From Pseudomonas sp. FeN3W (GTDB taxonomy: Bacteria > Pseudomonadota > Gammaproteobacteria > Pseudomonadales > Pseudomonadaceae): a DNA stretch of 64,000 nt. Location of the stretch: the NCBI GenBank assembly GCA_030263805.2, contig CP136011.1, positions 124,001 to 188,000 on the forward strand. The letters run 5' to 3'. Positions 33,842-43,952 of the stretch are shown here, one piece after another (position 1 is the stretch's first letter; the number at the start of each line of letters is the position of its first letter). The notes beneath the pieces were generated by a model, which saw nothing but the letters and a program-made list of their open reading frames with translations, ran no database searches and had not been told where the DNA came from. A program made the position numbers and the translations under genes.

Positions 33842-34023
33842 GATTCAGCCTATAAGTATAAAGGTGTGGCGGTTCTGCGCTCTGAGCCCCAGGCCCATGG
33901 TTCAGAATTGAGAAAATTTAGCTACCTTCTTAGTACCAAATTTCGTATTTTTCATGAAGTGGATGCCGTAAGGTCGCCGTTTCCGCCTTGTGAATGGCTG
34001 CTATGATAAGGCCTTGAATGCAG

Positions 34024-34066
34024 TTGTCAATCCAATGCGCCTGTATTACGATAGGTCTTTATTGAC
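34024..34066 (+). promoter_or_regulatory. hsdM promoter with overlapping recurrent box
   Basis: TTGTCA (34024-34029), 17-bp spacer, TACGAT (34047-34052). The recurrent box ATAGGTCTTTATTGAC (34051-34066) overlaps the predicted transcript start and ends 17 bp before the hsdM ATG. Confidence 0.6.
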
Positions 34067-34083
34067 ACGAAAAGGCCCATCTG

Positions 34084-35988
34084 ATGTCTACCACACGCCA
34101 AAAACTATTCAGTACGATCTGGAGCATTGCGGAAAACCTGCGCGGAAGCTACAAGGCCAACGATTACCGCCGCGTCATCATTCCATTTACCCTGCTTCGC
34201 AGGATGGAATGCGTGCTTGAAGACACGCGTGAAGAGGTGGCCAAGGCATACGAAGCGCTTGAGGTGGACAGCGTTAGCGATCTCACCGAAGAGCAGGTCA
34301 GAGACCTGACCAGCATCAGCGGCCATCAGTTTTTCAGCTCCACCAGGATCACCTTTAGCGAGATGAATCGTGACAAATCGAATTTGTACACAAATATTCT
34401 CGCATACTGCAAATCGTTCAACCCAAGCGTCTTAGACATCTACGGCGAGCTGAAATTTTCCAATGAGATTGTCGAGCTTCAGAAGCTTGGCATCCTAGAA
34501 GGCTGTGTGCGTGATTTCTCCAAGGTAGATTTGCACGAAAACGAAATCAGCAACCATGACATGGGGCTTCTGTTTGAAGAGCTTCTTCGTCAATTCAACG
34601 ATTTGTCGCCAGCTGGTGAGCAGTATACGCCACGAGACGCAATTGACCTGATGATGGAGATCCTGCTGGCTCCCGATGTCGCCAATAGTGGCTCGGCAAT
34701 CAACACCGAATACAAGCATGTGAAGCTTTATGACCCCACCAGTGGGACAGGAGGGATTCTCTCCGCTGGTCAAGACAAGATGGAAACCGTAAACCCGAAG
34801 CTAAGGGTCAAAACGTATGGTCAGGAAATCAATCCTGAAACCTATGCGATTTGCAAAGCAGACATGCTTATCCGGGGACAGGAGATCAAAAACATTCGCC
34901 TGGGCAATACGCTCATGAAAGACCTTCATCCAGATGAAAGCTTTGACTATATGGGCGCTAATCCGCCGTATGGCGTTGACTGGAAGAACGCAAAATCCGA
35001 GGTCGAGGCCGAGCTTAGCTCAACAACGAATCGATTCAAGGGTGGACTGCCAAGGGTCAGTGACGGCCAGATGTTGTTCACACAGCACCTGCTTAGCAAA
35101 ATGAAACCCATTGAGAAAGGCGGTAGCCGCATCGGTGTCGTCCATAGTGGCTCGCCTCTTTTTAATGGTGACGCAGGCAGTGGTGAATCAGAGATCCGCC
35201 GCTATCTGCTGGAGAATGACTACCTTGATGCAATCGTCGCGCTACCGACCGACATGTTCTACAACACCGGGATCGGTACGTTTATCCTCTTCCTGACCAA
35301 CCGCAAAGAAGCGAACCGCCAGGGCAAGGTGCAGCTGATCGATGCCAGAGATCTTGGCTCCAAGATGCGCAAGCCGCTTGGCAGCAAGCGGATGGAGCTC
35401 ACAGACGAGACCATCAGCCAAATCAAAGACATTTACATGAGATTTGAGCCAAGCAAGATTTCCAAAATTTTCAGCAATGACGACTTCAGCTTCCGAAAAA
35501 TCAGCATCGAACGGCCTTTACGTATCAAAGGAATTGACGTGAACCGGGCGTACAGCACAAAAGAGATCAAGGCTTTGCTTGAAGAATTTGGCACCGATGA
35601 GTCAGCTCCACGAGTCATTTCCAAGATCTATCCAAAATCGGCTGTGGCCCAACCGCTCTATGGCTTGTACAACGCTGTCGTCAATGGAAAACAGGTCGTG
35701 GTGTCCTACGCTTCTGACAAGTCCCTGAAAGAAAGTGAGTCCATTCCTTTCGGAACCTGCACTGCCACCTACTTTACGAATGAGGTATTGGTTCATGCGC
35801 CTGACGCCTGGATCGATGAAGCTGTGCGTGATGATAAGGATGGTAAGGTCGGAAAAGTCGGTACAGAAATCAGTTTCAATCGGTACTTCTATCAATTCAA
35901 GAAGGCCCGATCTAGCGATGAGATTGATTTTGAAATCAAGGAATTGACGGCAGAATTCATGAGTCTATTGGGCGAGGTGGCTGTATGA
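34084..35988 (+). CDS. hsdM: Type I restriction-modification DNA methyltransferase subunit
   Basis: 634 residues. The N-terminal HsdM helical domain (LRGSYKANDYRRVIIPFTLL) is followed by the SAM-binding motif YDPTSGTGGILSAG at about 216 and the N6-adenine catalytic motif NPPYGVDW at about 292. Two HsdM and one HsdS form the modification enzyme; with HsdR they restrict unmodified DNA. The last 100 residues are longer than in short HsdM proteins. hsdS starts in the overlapping ATGA. Confidence 0.95.
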   Translation: MSTTRQKLFSTIWSIAENLRGSYKANDYRRVIIPFTLLRRMECVLEDTREEVAKAYEALEVDSVSDLTEEQVRDLTSISGHQFFSSTRITFSEMNRDKSNLYTNILAYCKSFNPSVLDIYGELKFSNEIVELQKLGILEGCVRDFSKVDLHENEISNHDMGLLFEELLRQFNDLSPAGEQYTPRDAIDLMMEILLAPDVANSGSAINTEYKHVKLYDPTSGTGGILSAGQDKMETVNPKLRVKTYGQEINPETYAICKADMLIRGQEIKNIRLGNTLMKDLHPDESFDYMGANPPYGVDWKNAKSEVEAELSSTTNRFKGGLPRVSDGQMLFTQHLLSKMKPIEKGGSRIGVVHSGSPLFNGDAGSGESEIRRYLLENDYLDAIVALPTDMFYNTGIGTFILFLTNRKEANRQGKVQLIDARDLGSKMRKPLGSKRMELTDETISQIKDIYMRFEPSKISKIFSNDDFSFRKISIERPLRIKGIDVNRAYSTKEIKALLEEFGTDESAPRVISKIYPKSAVAQPLYGLYNAVVNGKQVVVSYASDKSLKESESIPFGTCTATYFTNEVLVHAPDAWIDEAVRDDKDGKVGKVGTEISFNRYFYQFKKARSSDEIDFEIKELTAEFMSLLGEVAV

Positions 35989-37175
35989 ATCCTATAAATA
36001 TATTTGAATCAGAATGCCCATCAGATTGGATGCGAGTGAGGGCGCAACATGTTTTTAGTAATGTTTCGGAAAGAAGAACAGAAGATGATGTTCAGCTATC
36101 TTCTTCTCAAAAGTATGGAGTATTACCCCAGAGTCTTCTTATGGAGATGGAAGGAGTCAAATATGCTCTAGCCCATACAGGTATTAACGGTTTTAAAAAA
36201 ATATTATGCAAAGACTTTCTAATCAGCCTAAGAAGTTTTGAGGGCGGATTTGAGATGTCTAGTTATGACGGCTGTGTTAGCCCAGCATATACTGTTTTAA
36301 GGCCGAACTCCGCAATATGCCATGAATATTGGAAATATGTATTTAAGTCCAATCTATTTATCGGGATGCTAGGCGCATATAATATTGGAATTAGAGATGG
36401 CAAGTCGGTGCGCTACGATGATTTCGCAAACTGCATTTTAGCCATTCCAAATTTATCTTTACAAAATAAAATAGCCAAATACATTACACAAGAAACAGCC
36501 CGCATCGACACCCTGATCGAAAAAAGCAACAACCTCATCAAACTCCTCAAAGAAAAACGCCAAGCCGTCATCACCGAAGCGGTAACCAAGGGTTTGAACC
36601 CAAATGTGCCGATGAAGGATTCGGGGATTGAGTGGATGGGGGAGGTGCCGGAGCATTGGGTGATCAAGAGGATTAAATGGGAAGCTAAAGCCTACAGCGG
36701 AAAAGATAATAAGTCTCTTCAAGGCGTATACCCTCTGTATGGAGCTAATGGGGTGATCGGTTTTTCAGATAGAGCCTCCATGAGATCACCCGGAGTACTA
36801 ATAGGAAGAGTAGGTTCAGCAGGCTCAATTACATTTATTGATGAAGCATCCGGCGTTTCTGATAATGCATTAATTTATTCTAATAAAAGCTTTACTGCAC
36901 CAAGATTTGATTATTATTTACTCCAGTCGATAAACTTTGAGATGGATATTTCGAGAAATGCTCAGCCGCTCATTACCGCTACAGATATTCAAGAAAAAAT
37001 CGTTTGCGTTCCAATTGACTTGGCCGAACGAATCTCAATTGCAACATATCTTGATAGCTTTACCCTAAGAATCGACTCTCTATTAGAAAAAAGCCTAAAA
37101 TTAATAAATCTATTAAAGGAAAAGCGCCAATCTATCATCACAGAAGCGGTGACTGGAAAGATTGACCTCAGGTAA
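35985..37175 (+). CDS. hsdS: Type I restriction-modification specificity subunit
   Basis: 396 residues with two target-recognition domains, each followed by the conserved spacer helix: RIDTLIEKSNNLIKLLKEKR at about 170 and RIDSLLEKSLKLINLLKEKR near the end. It determines the bipartite DNA target. The recognition domains are clearly more AT-rich than hsdM, which suggests domain exchange. The target cannot be read from sequence. Confidence 0.95.
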   Translation: MNPINIFESECPSDWMRVRAQHVFSNVSERRTEDDVQLSSSQKYGVLPQSLLMEMEGVKYALAHTGINGFKKILCKDFLISLRSFEGGFEMSSYDGCVSPAYTVLRPNSAICHEYWKYVFKSNLFIGMLGAYNIGIRDGKSVRYDDFANCILAIPNLSLQNKIAKYITQETARIDTLIEKSNNLIKLLKEKRQAVITEAVTKGLNPNVPMKDSGIEWMGEVPEHWVIKRIKWEAKAYSGKDNKSLQGVYPLYGANGVIGFSDRASMRSPGVLIGRVGSAGSITFIDEASGVSDNALIYSNKSFTAPRFDYYLLQSINFEMDISRNAQPLITATDIQEKIVCVPIDLAERISIATYLDSFTLRIDSLLEKSLKLINLLKEKRQSIITEAVTGKIDLR

Positions 37176-37192
37176 CAGGTAGACGAACAAAC

Positions 37193-37220
37193 AACCCGGA
37201 GACGTTATGCTCCGGGTTTT
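37193..37220 (+). terminator. Rho-independent terminator after hsdS
   Basis: AACCCGGA-10-TCCGGGTTTTT. It separates hsdMS from hsdR, which must have its own promoter in 37221-37316, or be reached by readthrough. Confidence 0.88.
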
Positions 37221-37316
37221 TATTGCCATATGGCTATGTTTGGCTATATAGAAAGTTTAGGGTTTGCATTAAATCAAAGCATGGCATAATGGCTTAAAAA
37301 TAATAAGGCCATTTCA

Positions 37317-40133
37317 ATGTCTAGAAACAACCTCAATGAGCAGTCTTTCGAATCAAGCATTGTATCCTACTTGTCGGCAAGCAGTTATATTGTCCAGGCC
37401 AGCAGTCTAGACTTCAACCAGAAGACAGGTTTCATCGACAGTCACGTCATCGAGTGGATCCAATCGTACTATTCAAACACTTATAATCTTTATGTTCAGG
37501 CCTTCCATGAAAAAGCTGATGAAAAACTCATAAGAGATGTACGTTCCGCCATTGATAAAGAAGGTACACTTTCAGCATTACGGAAAGGGTTTCTCTTGGA
37601 GTTTGGTGATGAGATCAAGCTAATGGGACTCCCTGATGTCGCTGGCTCAAATAAAAAAATTCAAAAACAACATGAAAACAATCATCTAACTTTTATTCAG
37701 CAGCTATACATAGATGATCATGGAAGAAGGATAGATATAGCATTTTTCCTAAACGGCATTTGCATCTTTACCTGGGAGCTCAAGCACTCATCCAAGCAGA
37801 GCGTGGAAGATGCTATGGATCAGTACAGAAAGCCAGGGCGTTACCCAACAGTGTCACCCATCCTGAAGCCGCTCACGGGGGCTTTGGCTCATTTTGCAAT
37901 AAGCAACGAGTACGTTTACGTCACGACCGAGTTATGCGGCACTCAGACGCGCTTCCTGCCGTTTAACACAGGCACAGAAGACGGCGGTGGCAACCCAGTA
38001 AATCCAAGTGGTTATGCGACGAGCTATCTGTGGGAGCGTGTGTTTGCTCGCGATAATCTTCTTGAGCTGATTTCAGATTATTTGTTTGTTGAAAACGGGC
38101 GTCTGGTTTTTCCACGCTTTCACCAGTGGGATTGTGTTGAGCATATGAAGCAGGAAGCCAGGTCTTTCTGCGACTCCAGGCAAACCAAAAAACGACTGCT
38201 TGCTCAACATTCTCCTGGATCGGGGAAGACGAAGACCATTTCATGGCTGGCTCATCACTTAACAAGACTTAACCAGAAGGGAAGGATGGTATTTGATTCA
38301 GTTATCCTCGTAACTGATCGAAAGATGCTAGACAATCAGCTGAAAGAAGCTATGAGCGGGTTTGATAAGGCTGAGCATTTTACCCACGCTGGTAAATCGA
38401 AAAGCCTTGCCAAGCTTATCCGCAACAAAGAGAACATAATCACCACGCTGCATAAATTTCATCATGCCTTTAAAGGAGTTAAGCGTGCTGTAAAAAGCGG
38501 GCGTGTAGCTATTATTATTGACGAAGCCCACTCATCTCAGAGCGGTGAAATGTCAAATACGATGATTGAGAAAATTAGTGAGAACATCGGTGAGAATATG
38601 GTTCTTTATGCCTTCACCGCAACGCCTACCTCCAAAACGCTCGACATCTTCGGAAAGCCAGATCATGTCTACTCGATGCGCCAGGCGATTGCAGAAGGTT
38701 TCATCGTAAACGTTCTAAAGAAAGTTAGCTTCAATTCTTTTGTATTTACGACCACCGTCGATCCTGGCAGTGAGCATATTGAAGTTGACGCAAAGAACTT
38801 TAAAGGGGAAGTGTTCAAGTCAGCTTTAAGATCTGAGCCAATGATCAAGCTAAAATCCGAGTATATCCTTCACCATTTTTTGAATAGCGTATACCCAGTC
38901 TCACCTTGGGCCAAAGCGATGATCGTAGCAAACGACATAAAATCCGCTATTGCCTATAAAATAATCATTGATAGGCTGATCAATAGCAAAGGTCTTGGCT
39001 ACAAGACTTTAATAAGCTACACGGGAAAAGCATCATTACCAGAACTGGATGTCCCTGATGAGATTCCTTCATCTGTTTTATGTGGGTTGGGGTATGTAAA
39101 AAGCGACGACCAGTGGATTCGATCTAGCTTTGATACTGATGAATATCAATTTTTAATCGTCGTAAACAAGTACACAACAGGATTTGACCAGCCTAAGTTG
39201 ATGGCGATGTACATCGATCAAAAAATGGAAGGCGTGCGACTCGTCCAGACTATTAATCGTCTTAACAGATCATATCCAACGAAAACGGCTGAAATGGTAC
39301 ATGTTGTTGATCTTTCTGGAAACACGCCAGAGGTCTACAAGGAATCGGTTGAGCCATATTACGGTGAAACCGAAATAACTGGTGATAGTAGCATTAGCTG
39401 CAACATGATCCAAATCAAATCGCGGTTGGCTGCGTACAGTATAACCGATGAAATAGCCTCCGCTTTTGACGCAAGCCATCATAAAGACCCCTTTATGTCA
39501 GAATTGAAAAGTGTGTTAATAAAAAACCATGCGCAAGCAATTCCCTTGATTTTGCATGCCATAAGCTACTATATCGGGAACTACCCATTTGCCATTAATG
39601 CAGGTTTTCCTGTCGATAGAAGTTTCTTCCATCTACTCCTTTCCCTGCGTGGATACCTAGTTGAGTTTTACGAGATCAATGATGGAAAAAAACAGAATTC
39701 CGCTTTGGATGCGATTGATATCAGCGACGTTAAACATGTAAAAAGTGAACAGATCGACATTACTCCGACCCAGGATGAAGCCCTGATGGGCACGGATGGT
39801 ATACCATCCCCTGTAGCAATCGAATCAAGCGTAAAAACCGTAGCCGAATGCCTAAATGAGATTAATGCTCAAATGTTACAGATTATGAGCGCAAACGGAA
39901 TTCAGCCTGGGCAGGGAGGCATAAACATAAAAGATGTAATGGGCTGTTTGACAGAAGGTGAACGTGAAGAGCTTTTGGTTAACGACATGGAAGATATTTT
40001 AAAGGACTCGGATGCAATCAGAAGCCTGATGCAATTTGGTAGCAAAATTGGAGCTACTGATATTGGTACGCTTTCAGCATCATTAGCCATGCTCATCAAG
40101 ACCAACCAGTCATCAATCAGGGCGATGTACTGA
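37317..40133 (+). CDS. hsdR: Type I restriction endonuclease/translocase subunit
   Basis: 938 residues. The N-terminal nuclease domain has RRIDIAFFLNGICIFTWELK (D...E-x-K) at about 140-160. The SF2 motor has Walker A HSPGSGKTKT at about 298, IIDEAHSSQSG at about 400, FTATPT, and the later QTINRLNRSYP (motif VI). It translocates and cleaves DNA with hsdM and hsdS. The length is normal. Ribosome-binding site AAGG. Intact by inspection. Confidence 0.95.
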   Translation: MSRNNLNEQSFESSIVSYLSASSYIVQASSLDFNQKTGFIDSHVIEWIQSYYSNTYNLYVQAFHEKADEKLIRDVRSAIDKEGTLSALRKGFLLEFGDEIKLMGLPDVAGSNKKIQKQHENNHLTFIQQLYIDDHGRRIDIAFFLNGICIFTWELKHSSKQSVEDAMDQYRKPGRYPTVSPILKPLTGALAHFAISNEYVYVTTELCGTQTRFLPFNTGTEDGGGNPVNPSGYATSYLWERVFARDNLLELISDYLFVENGRLVFPRFHQWDCVEHMKQEARSFCDSRQTKKRLLAQHSPGSGKTKTISWLAHHLTRLNQKGRMVFDSVILVTDRKMLDNQLKEAMSGFDKAEHFTHAGKSKSLAKLIRNKENIITTLHKFHHAFKGVKRAVKSGRVAIIIDEAHSSQSGEMSNTMIEKISENIGENMVLYAFTATPTSKTLDIFGKPDHVYSMRQAIAEGFIVNVLKKVSFNSFVFTTTVDPGSEHIEVDAKNFKGEVFKSALRSEPMIKLKSEYILHHFLNSVYPVSPWAKAMIVANDIKSAIAYKIIIDRLINSKGLGYKTLISYTGKASLPELDVPDEIPSSVLCGLGYVKSDDQWIRSSFDTDEYQFLIVVNKYTTGFDQPKLMAMYIDQKMEGVRLVQTINRLNRSYPTKTAEMVHVVDLSGNTPEVYKESVEPYYGETEITGDSSISCNMIQIKSRLAAYSITDEIASAFDASHHKDPFMSELKSVLIKNHAQAIPLILHAISYYIGNYPFAINAGFPVDRSFFHLLLSLRGYLVEFYEINDGKKQNSALDAIDISDVKHVKSEQIDITPTQDEALMGTDGIPSPVAIESSVKTVAECLNEINAQMLQIMSANGIQPGQGGINIKDVMGCLTEGEREELLVNDMEDILKDSDAIRSLMQFGSKIGATDIGTLSASLAMLIKTNQSSIRAMY

Positions 40134-40266
40134 ATATAATTTTTCTTGAGCTATCCTGGTTTGGCAGGGTTGGAAAATACCCCGCCAAAGATTTTCAAAA
40201 CATAGAGTGGACACAGTTTTCTGTATGACCAACAACTTTTAATTTAGGCCTTTGAGCATCTGGTAG

Positions 40267-40659
40267 TTATCGATAAGGCACCCAGACCTTTTGTACATTA
40301 TCGTAGCGCTTCCACGCATTCAGGTCGCCATAGATTTCTTTGATCTTGGCATGATCCCGTTTGTCTAGCAGATCGTAAACGACCTTTTCTTCACATCCCG
40401 TGAAGTGGCTGATCCACAAGTCAACAATATACCGCCCCCTTAACAGAGCAAAATCATGCCCATCACTGCCCTGAATTTCACTGTGCGTAGCAGATGGGTT
40501 TTCTTCACTACTGAAGCCGTATAGCTCACCTTCACCCATTTCTTTTATCACGAAGATGGCTGAGTTGGTGCAGATGAAAAATTGCTCGCCATTAGGCAGG
40601 TACGAGACCCCAGAAAACTCTTTATCAGGGTGCTTTTTCTTAAATTCATCTTCATACAA
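40267..40659 (-). CDS. Hypothetical protein, 130 residues
   Basis: Soluble protein with a beta-rich N-terminus (NGEQFFICTNSAIFVIKEMG) and a helical C-terminus. A good ribosome-binding site (AGGAGG on the minus strand) precedes the start. No family recognised. It is last in a minus-strand run with the RNA-repair genes upstream, and may be part of that operon. Confidence 0.65.
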   Translation of the reverse strand: MYEDEFKKKHPDKEFSGVSYLPNGEQFFICTNSAIFVIKEMGEGELYGFSSEENPSATHSEIQGSDGHDFALLRGRYIVDLWISHFTGCEEKVVYDLLDKRDHAKIKEIYGDLNAWKRYDNVQKVWVPYR

Positions 40660-40677
40660 ACCCGTGACATAGTCCTC

Positions 40678-40863
40678 CTAGTAAACGCCTATTTTTTCCT
40701 CATCCCTGAATCTTTCTTCTAACATTCGTTTATAGTTCATTTGTTTAATCTGCTTATATTGTTGCAGCGCGTATTTTTCGATTGATTTGATTTTCAAGTA
40801 AAAATACAGGCAGCATTGTTTCTGTTGGAGCTCTTGGTTAATTTCTAAGAGTCGTATTGACAA
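40678..40863 (-). CDS. Small Lys/Gln-rich hypothetical protein
   Basis: 61 residues of helical, basic sequence, starting at a TTG that lies inside the end of the RNA ligase gene, so possibly translationally coupled. The sequence has coiled-coil character (QELQQKQCCLYFYLKIKSIE). No family. The frame may be only a chance opening; the overlap and AT-rich codons make that possible. Confidence 0.35.
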   Translation of the reverse strand: MSIRLLEINQELQQKQCCLYFYLKIKSIEKYALQQYKQIKQMNYKRMLEERFRDEEKIGVY

Positions 40864-41927
40864 TCTGTTTCTTTTCTATTGATTTTATTAACGCTCTTTT
40901 TATCTTTGTTTAAGCAATTGGATACGACAGCCTGATTCATCCAGTGCTTGTCTGTTTGAACATGACCTTCACGTACGAACTTGGCTACGCAGTGCCTGAA
41001 TTCACGGTAGCTAAATGGCCTTGTTAGCGAAAGCACATAGCCCTCACAGCGCTCAAGATCGAGCTCCTTAACGATGGATTCAGCGCGATCCCGTGAGTAG
41101 ATGAACCGATCTATCACAGGCACAGGGCGGATACCCAGCATGTCCAGGTAAGCGACGGTATCGTCCCAAGACAGCCTTACGTTTTTTTCATTCCAAATGG
41201 AAAATGCCTCAAAATATGATTCAAGGTTGTCGTAACCAAGAGAATGACGAGCAAACAGGTTCTCGCCGCAGATGCGCCAGCCCTCCGGTATCTCGTGCTT
41301 GATTTGCCCCCAAAAATTCTTGATCCAATCACGCGATGGGTGATGTCGTCCGTCAAGACTTCTTGCATGATAATAATCAGCGTAGAGGGTGGCATTTTCC
41401 CCATCACGTTTTTCGGTCAGAATGACTTCTTGACCGATGAAATGAGCATCACTGGCCAAAGACCGATCATCACGCTGGACGCCCTGAGACCAGGGCACGT
41501 GGGGAGTCGAGGGATATTTGTAGTAGGGGCTGAAATCATCAAGGCATTCGCCTTTGATCAGCCACTGTTGCACATCTGGCTCGTCGAAGAGCTCGCCCTT
41601 GTAGCGCACGCCAGTCGGCCTGACGCTGTTTCCCCAGCAATCGTACCGTTCATCCAATGAATATGAATCTGGAAGAATTGGCGTTTTGATGCCTGCCGCA
41701 TTCCTTACCAATTCGACGGAAAGCGTGGTCTTAAGCAGTGCGTCACGGTGCTCTGTGCATAAGGATGCGCCGTTATCGAGATAATGACCCCCATCCTCCC
41801 ATAGCCTTGTATCTAGCAAATGCTGTACAGCTGTAGCTCGTTTTTTACAGCAAACGCATGCCCCATCATCACGTTCCATCACCAGTTCTTTAAAAAGAGA
41901 TGGGCTCAGTAAAATTGATCTACTCAT
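40845..41927 (-). CDS. RNA ligase with N-terminal HNH-like zinc domain
   Basis: 360 residues. Residues about 22-65 contain CVCCKKRATAVQHLL...LCTEHR, a Cys2-His-like treble clef of the HNH type. The ligase core starts with the adenylation motif EKRDGEN (Lys about 170), then GENLFARHS and the later ERCEGYVL, which are nucleotidyltransferase motifs I, III and IV. RNA ligases of this kind seal tRNA or mRNA breaks, often those made by anticodon nucleases. The gene starts within the end of the HD-kinase gene (4-bp overlap), so they are one operon. The tail is basic (NKDKKSVNKINRK). Confidence 0.8.
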   Translation of the reverse strand: MSRSILLSPSLFKELVMERDDGACVCCKKRATAVQHLLDTRLWEDGGHYLDNGASLCTEHRDALLKTTLSVELVRNAAGIKTPILPDSYSLDERYDCWGNSVRPTGVRYKGELFDEPDVQQWLIKGECLDDFSPYYKYPSTPHVPWSQGVQRDDRSLASDAHFIGQEVILTEKRDGENATLYADYYHARSLDGRHHPSRDWIKNFWGQIKHEIPEGWRICGENLFARHSLGYDNLESYFEAFSIWNEKNVRLSWDDTVAYLDMLGIRPVPVIDRFIYSRDRAESIVKELDLERCEGYVLSLTRPFSYREFRHCVAKFVREGHVQTDKHWMNQAVVSNCLNKDKKSVNKINRKETDCQYDS

Positions 41928-43141
41928 GGGAATGACCTTGTCGAGCTATCATTGCTCTCTACTTCATGCTTCTTGGTTTTCATCTTTTCGGGGGTTTCAA
42001 CCAGATAGCTTACCTTCGCAGCCTCTGTTGGGAGAGGCACCTCCCATTTGAATAGCATTCGCGTCAGATCCTTGTTGGTGAGCGACGTATCCCGCCTTTG
42101 GTTCCTGGCCAGCAAGATGTGCTCTGGCTGCTCAAGGTAAACCAGATTTACATCTGCGTTGTAGCGATGCAAAAGATCCAGCGTCTTGTCACGCATTTGC
42201 CTGGATAGGTGAGTGGCGTTCCACACGAAAGGCTCTCCCTTTCGCAATAGCTCTTTAGCCATATCTACGGCATGATGCGCCACCATGCCCTCGTTTTTTC
42301 CGTGAGCGAGCTTGAGCGCAGCCCTGGAGTCATCGAAGGATACAACCGGAAGATCAGGCATGTTTTGACGAACCCAGCTATCTTTCCCACTCGCTGGTAT
42401 ACCGCACATCACGGTGACGTTAGACCCTTCAGACTCTCTGAATAGAGGGTAGTCAGGACAGACATTTGCACCATTGAGGTAGGCCATGCGCGTATAGGCA
42501 TCAGCAAATTGTGCCGGCTTATCAAGGCAATTCATTTCTTCCGCCATCATTCTGAAGACTTCGATATCAACGAGCACCTTGTCACGATCCGGGCTGATCC
42601 TGCCAATCATGTCAGCCTTGGCCACAGCGCAAAGCATCCATAGCGGAAGCTCCCACGATAGTTTGTTGATCAGGTACTCCGGGCTCTTGCCCTGATTGTT
42701 CCCGGATAGCGCAAAAAACGGGAGCTGATGGACGCTGATGATTCTGCATATTTGCTCGCGCTGCTCGAATGGCACTCCTGCCCGCCACAATAATAATCTT
42801 GCATCAATAGACCCTCGCCTGGAATGGCCAGGCTGAGAGATCTTCCTTGTAACCTCGTCGATCACAGTGGTCGCTGGTTTCGAAATGTCGTGCAATAAAG
42901 CGCTATAAAAAAGAGAAAAGCGATCTTTGTCATTAGCCCTGGCGTAGTCTGCATCGCCAACAAGCGCTTCAACCACCATTTTTGTGTGCGTCCAAACATC
43001 CCCCTCACCGTGGTGATGAGGATCTTGTGGCGTATCTCCAAGCAAACCAAGCCCAGGTATCGAGTCAAGGCAAGCCTCATAATCAGGCTTACCAGCAGCG
43101 GGCGGCACTAAACTGACGAGATTTTCGAGATTTACATTCAT
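41924..43141 (-). CDS. HD phosphohydrolase fused to polynucleotide-kinase-like P-loop domain
   Basis: 405 residues. The HD domain (about 45-190) shows DVWTHTKMVVEALV, ALLHDISKPAT and SVHQLPFFAL with metal-ligand His and Asp. The kinase domain (about 240-390) starts with the P-loop GIPASGKDSWVRQ and has VSFDDSR and VWNATHLSRQMRD, as in T4 Pnkp. Together these could trim 2',3'-phosphates and phosphorylate 5'-OH ends so that the downstream ligase can seal. The combination parallels known RNA-repair cassettes. It is transcribed away from recX. Confidence 0.85.
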   Translation of the reverse strand: MNVNLENLVSLVPPAAGKPDYEACLDSIPGLGLLGDTPQDPHHHGEGDVWTHTKMVVEALVGDADYARANDKDRFSLFYSALLHDISKPATTVIDEVTRKISQPGHSRRGSIDARLLLWRAGVPFEQREQICRIISVHQLPFFALSGNNQGKSPEYLINKLSWELPLWMLCAVAKADMIGRISPDRDKVLVDIEVFRMMAEEMNCLDKPAQFADAYTRMAYLNGANVCPDYPLFRESEGSNVTVMCGIPASGKDSWVRQNMPDLPVVSFDDSRAALKLAHGKNEGMVAHHAVDMAKELLRKGEPFVWNATHLSRQMRDKTLDLLHRYNADVNLVYLEQPEHILLARNQRRDTSLTNKDLTRMLFKWEVPLPTEAAKVSYLVETPEKMKTKKHEVESNDSSTRSFP

Positions 43142-43472
43142 TTTAATCCACTCTGAGATTCTGTGGCCTACCTGTTACTTGATAGCTCTATAGGCTTCAG
43201 TATACCCGACGAATGTAACCGCTTTCAAACTCAGAAACGCAAATAAGGTGAATGGATTTAACAGGCATTCAGAGAGGTTGAGTCCCATTTGCTGGCAGTT
43301 TCAATGCTTCCGGAGAGTGCGAAAAGGTCTTTCTATTGACTTTTGCGAGGTCTTGACCCACATTTAGCATTGCGGTGTATGGTATTAGCCGATTCTTGCT
43401 ATATGGCTTTTACTGCCGAATAATGTGCAAACGATGATCATGTTGCGCTTTCTTTTGCTTTTTGGAGAATGA
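43142..43472. promoter_or_regulatory. Divergent intergenic region between the RNA-repair operon and recX
   Basis: 331 bp without a gene. TTGACC (43353-43358), 17-bp spacer and TGTATG (43376-43381) form a possible recX promoter. A weaker copy of the recurrent box (AGGTCTTTCTATTGAC) ends at 43340. No SOS box seen here. Confidence 0.4.
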
Positions 43473-43952
43473 ATGTTCAAGCAAAGATTTAAGGAGAAAA
43501 AATTAAAGGACAAATCTGGTCTTGAAGGCTATGGTCTATGGCTACTCTCACAAAGAGAGATGTCCAGAAAATCCGTTATGGATAAGATGCTTGGCTATGC
43601 TGAAAATAAAGATGATGTAGATTTAGTACTTGATAGGTTGGAAGAGTTAGGCTATTTAAATGATGAGCGCTACGCTGAGATGTATGTGCGCAGTTGCAAG
43701 ACATCAAAAGGATATGGGCCGATAAAGACTAAAATCAAAATGAAGGAGAAGGGCATACCATCAAACATAATTGACGCGCACCTCAACGAGAGTGACGAAT
43801 GCTGGGGTGACCTCGCCATGCAGGCGAGAGAGAGAAAGTTTGGTGATTTGCCCCATGATCGAGATGAAAAGAATCGTCAGATGCGTTTTCTAGCTTCGCG
43901 TGGCTTTTCCTTTAGCCAGATCAGTAAGGCTTTTTTGACGCCTGAAGGATAG
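43473..43952 (+). CDS. recX: RecX family regulator of RecA
   Basis: 159 residues with RecX repeats: LWLLSQREMSRKSVMDKMLG, LDRLEELGYLNDERYAEMYV and the C-terminal MRFLASRGFSFSQISKAFL. RecX binds RecA filaments and limits their activity. Here it is not next to recA; a plasmid-borne copy could dampen the host SOS response. Start ATG with GGAG upstream. The lysine-rich N-terminus (KQRFKEKKLKDKS) is longer than usual. Confidence 0.88.
   Translation: MFKQRFKEKKLKDKSGLEGYGLWLLSQREMSRKSVMDKMLGYAENKDDVDLVLDRLEELGYLNDERYAEMYVRSCKTSKGYGPIKTKIKMKEKGIPSNIIDAHLNESDECWGDLAMQARERKFGDLPHDRDEKNRQMRFLASRGFSFSQISKAFLTPEG

Noticed and set aside
36585..36605. GGTTTGAACCC resembling a tRNA T-loop
   Set aside because: It lies within the conserved hsdS central region and no cloverleaf forms around it. 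No tRNA was found anywhere.
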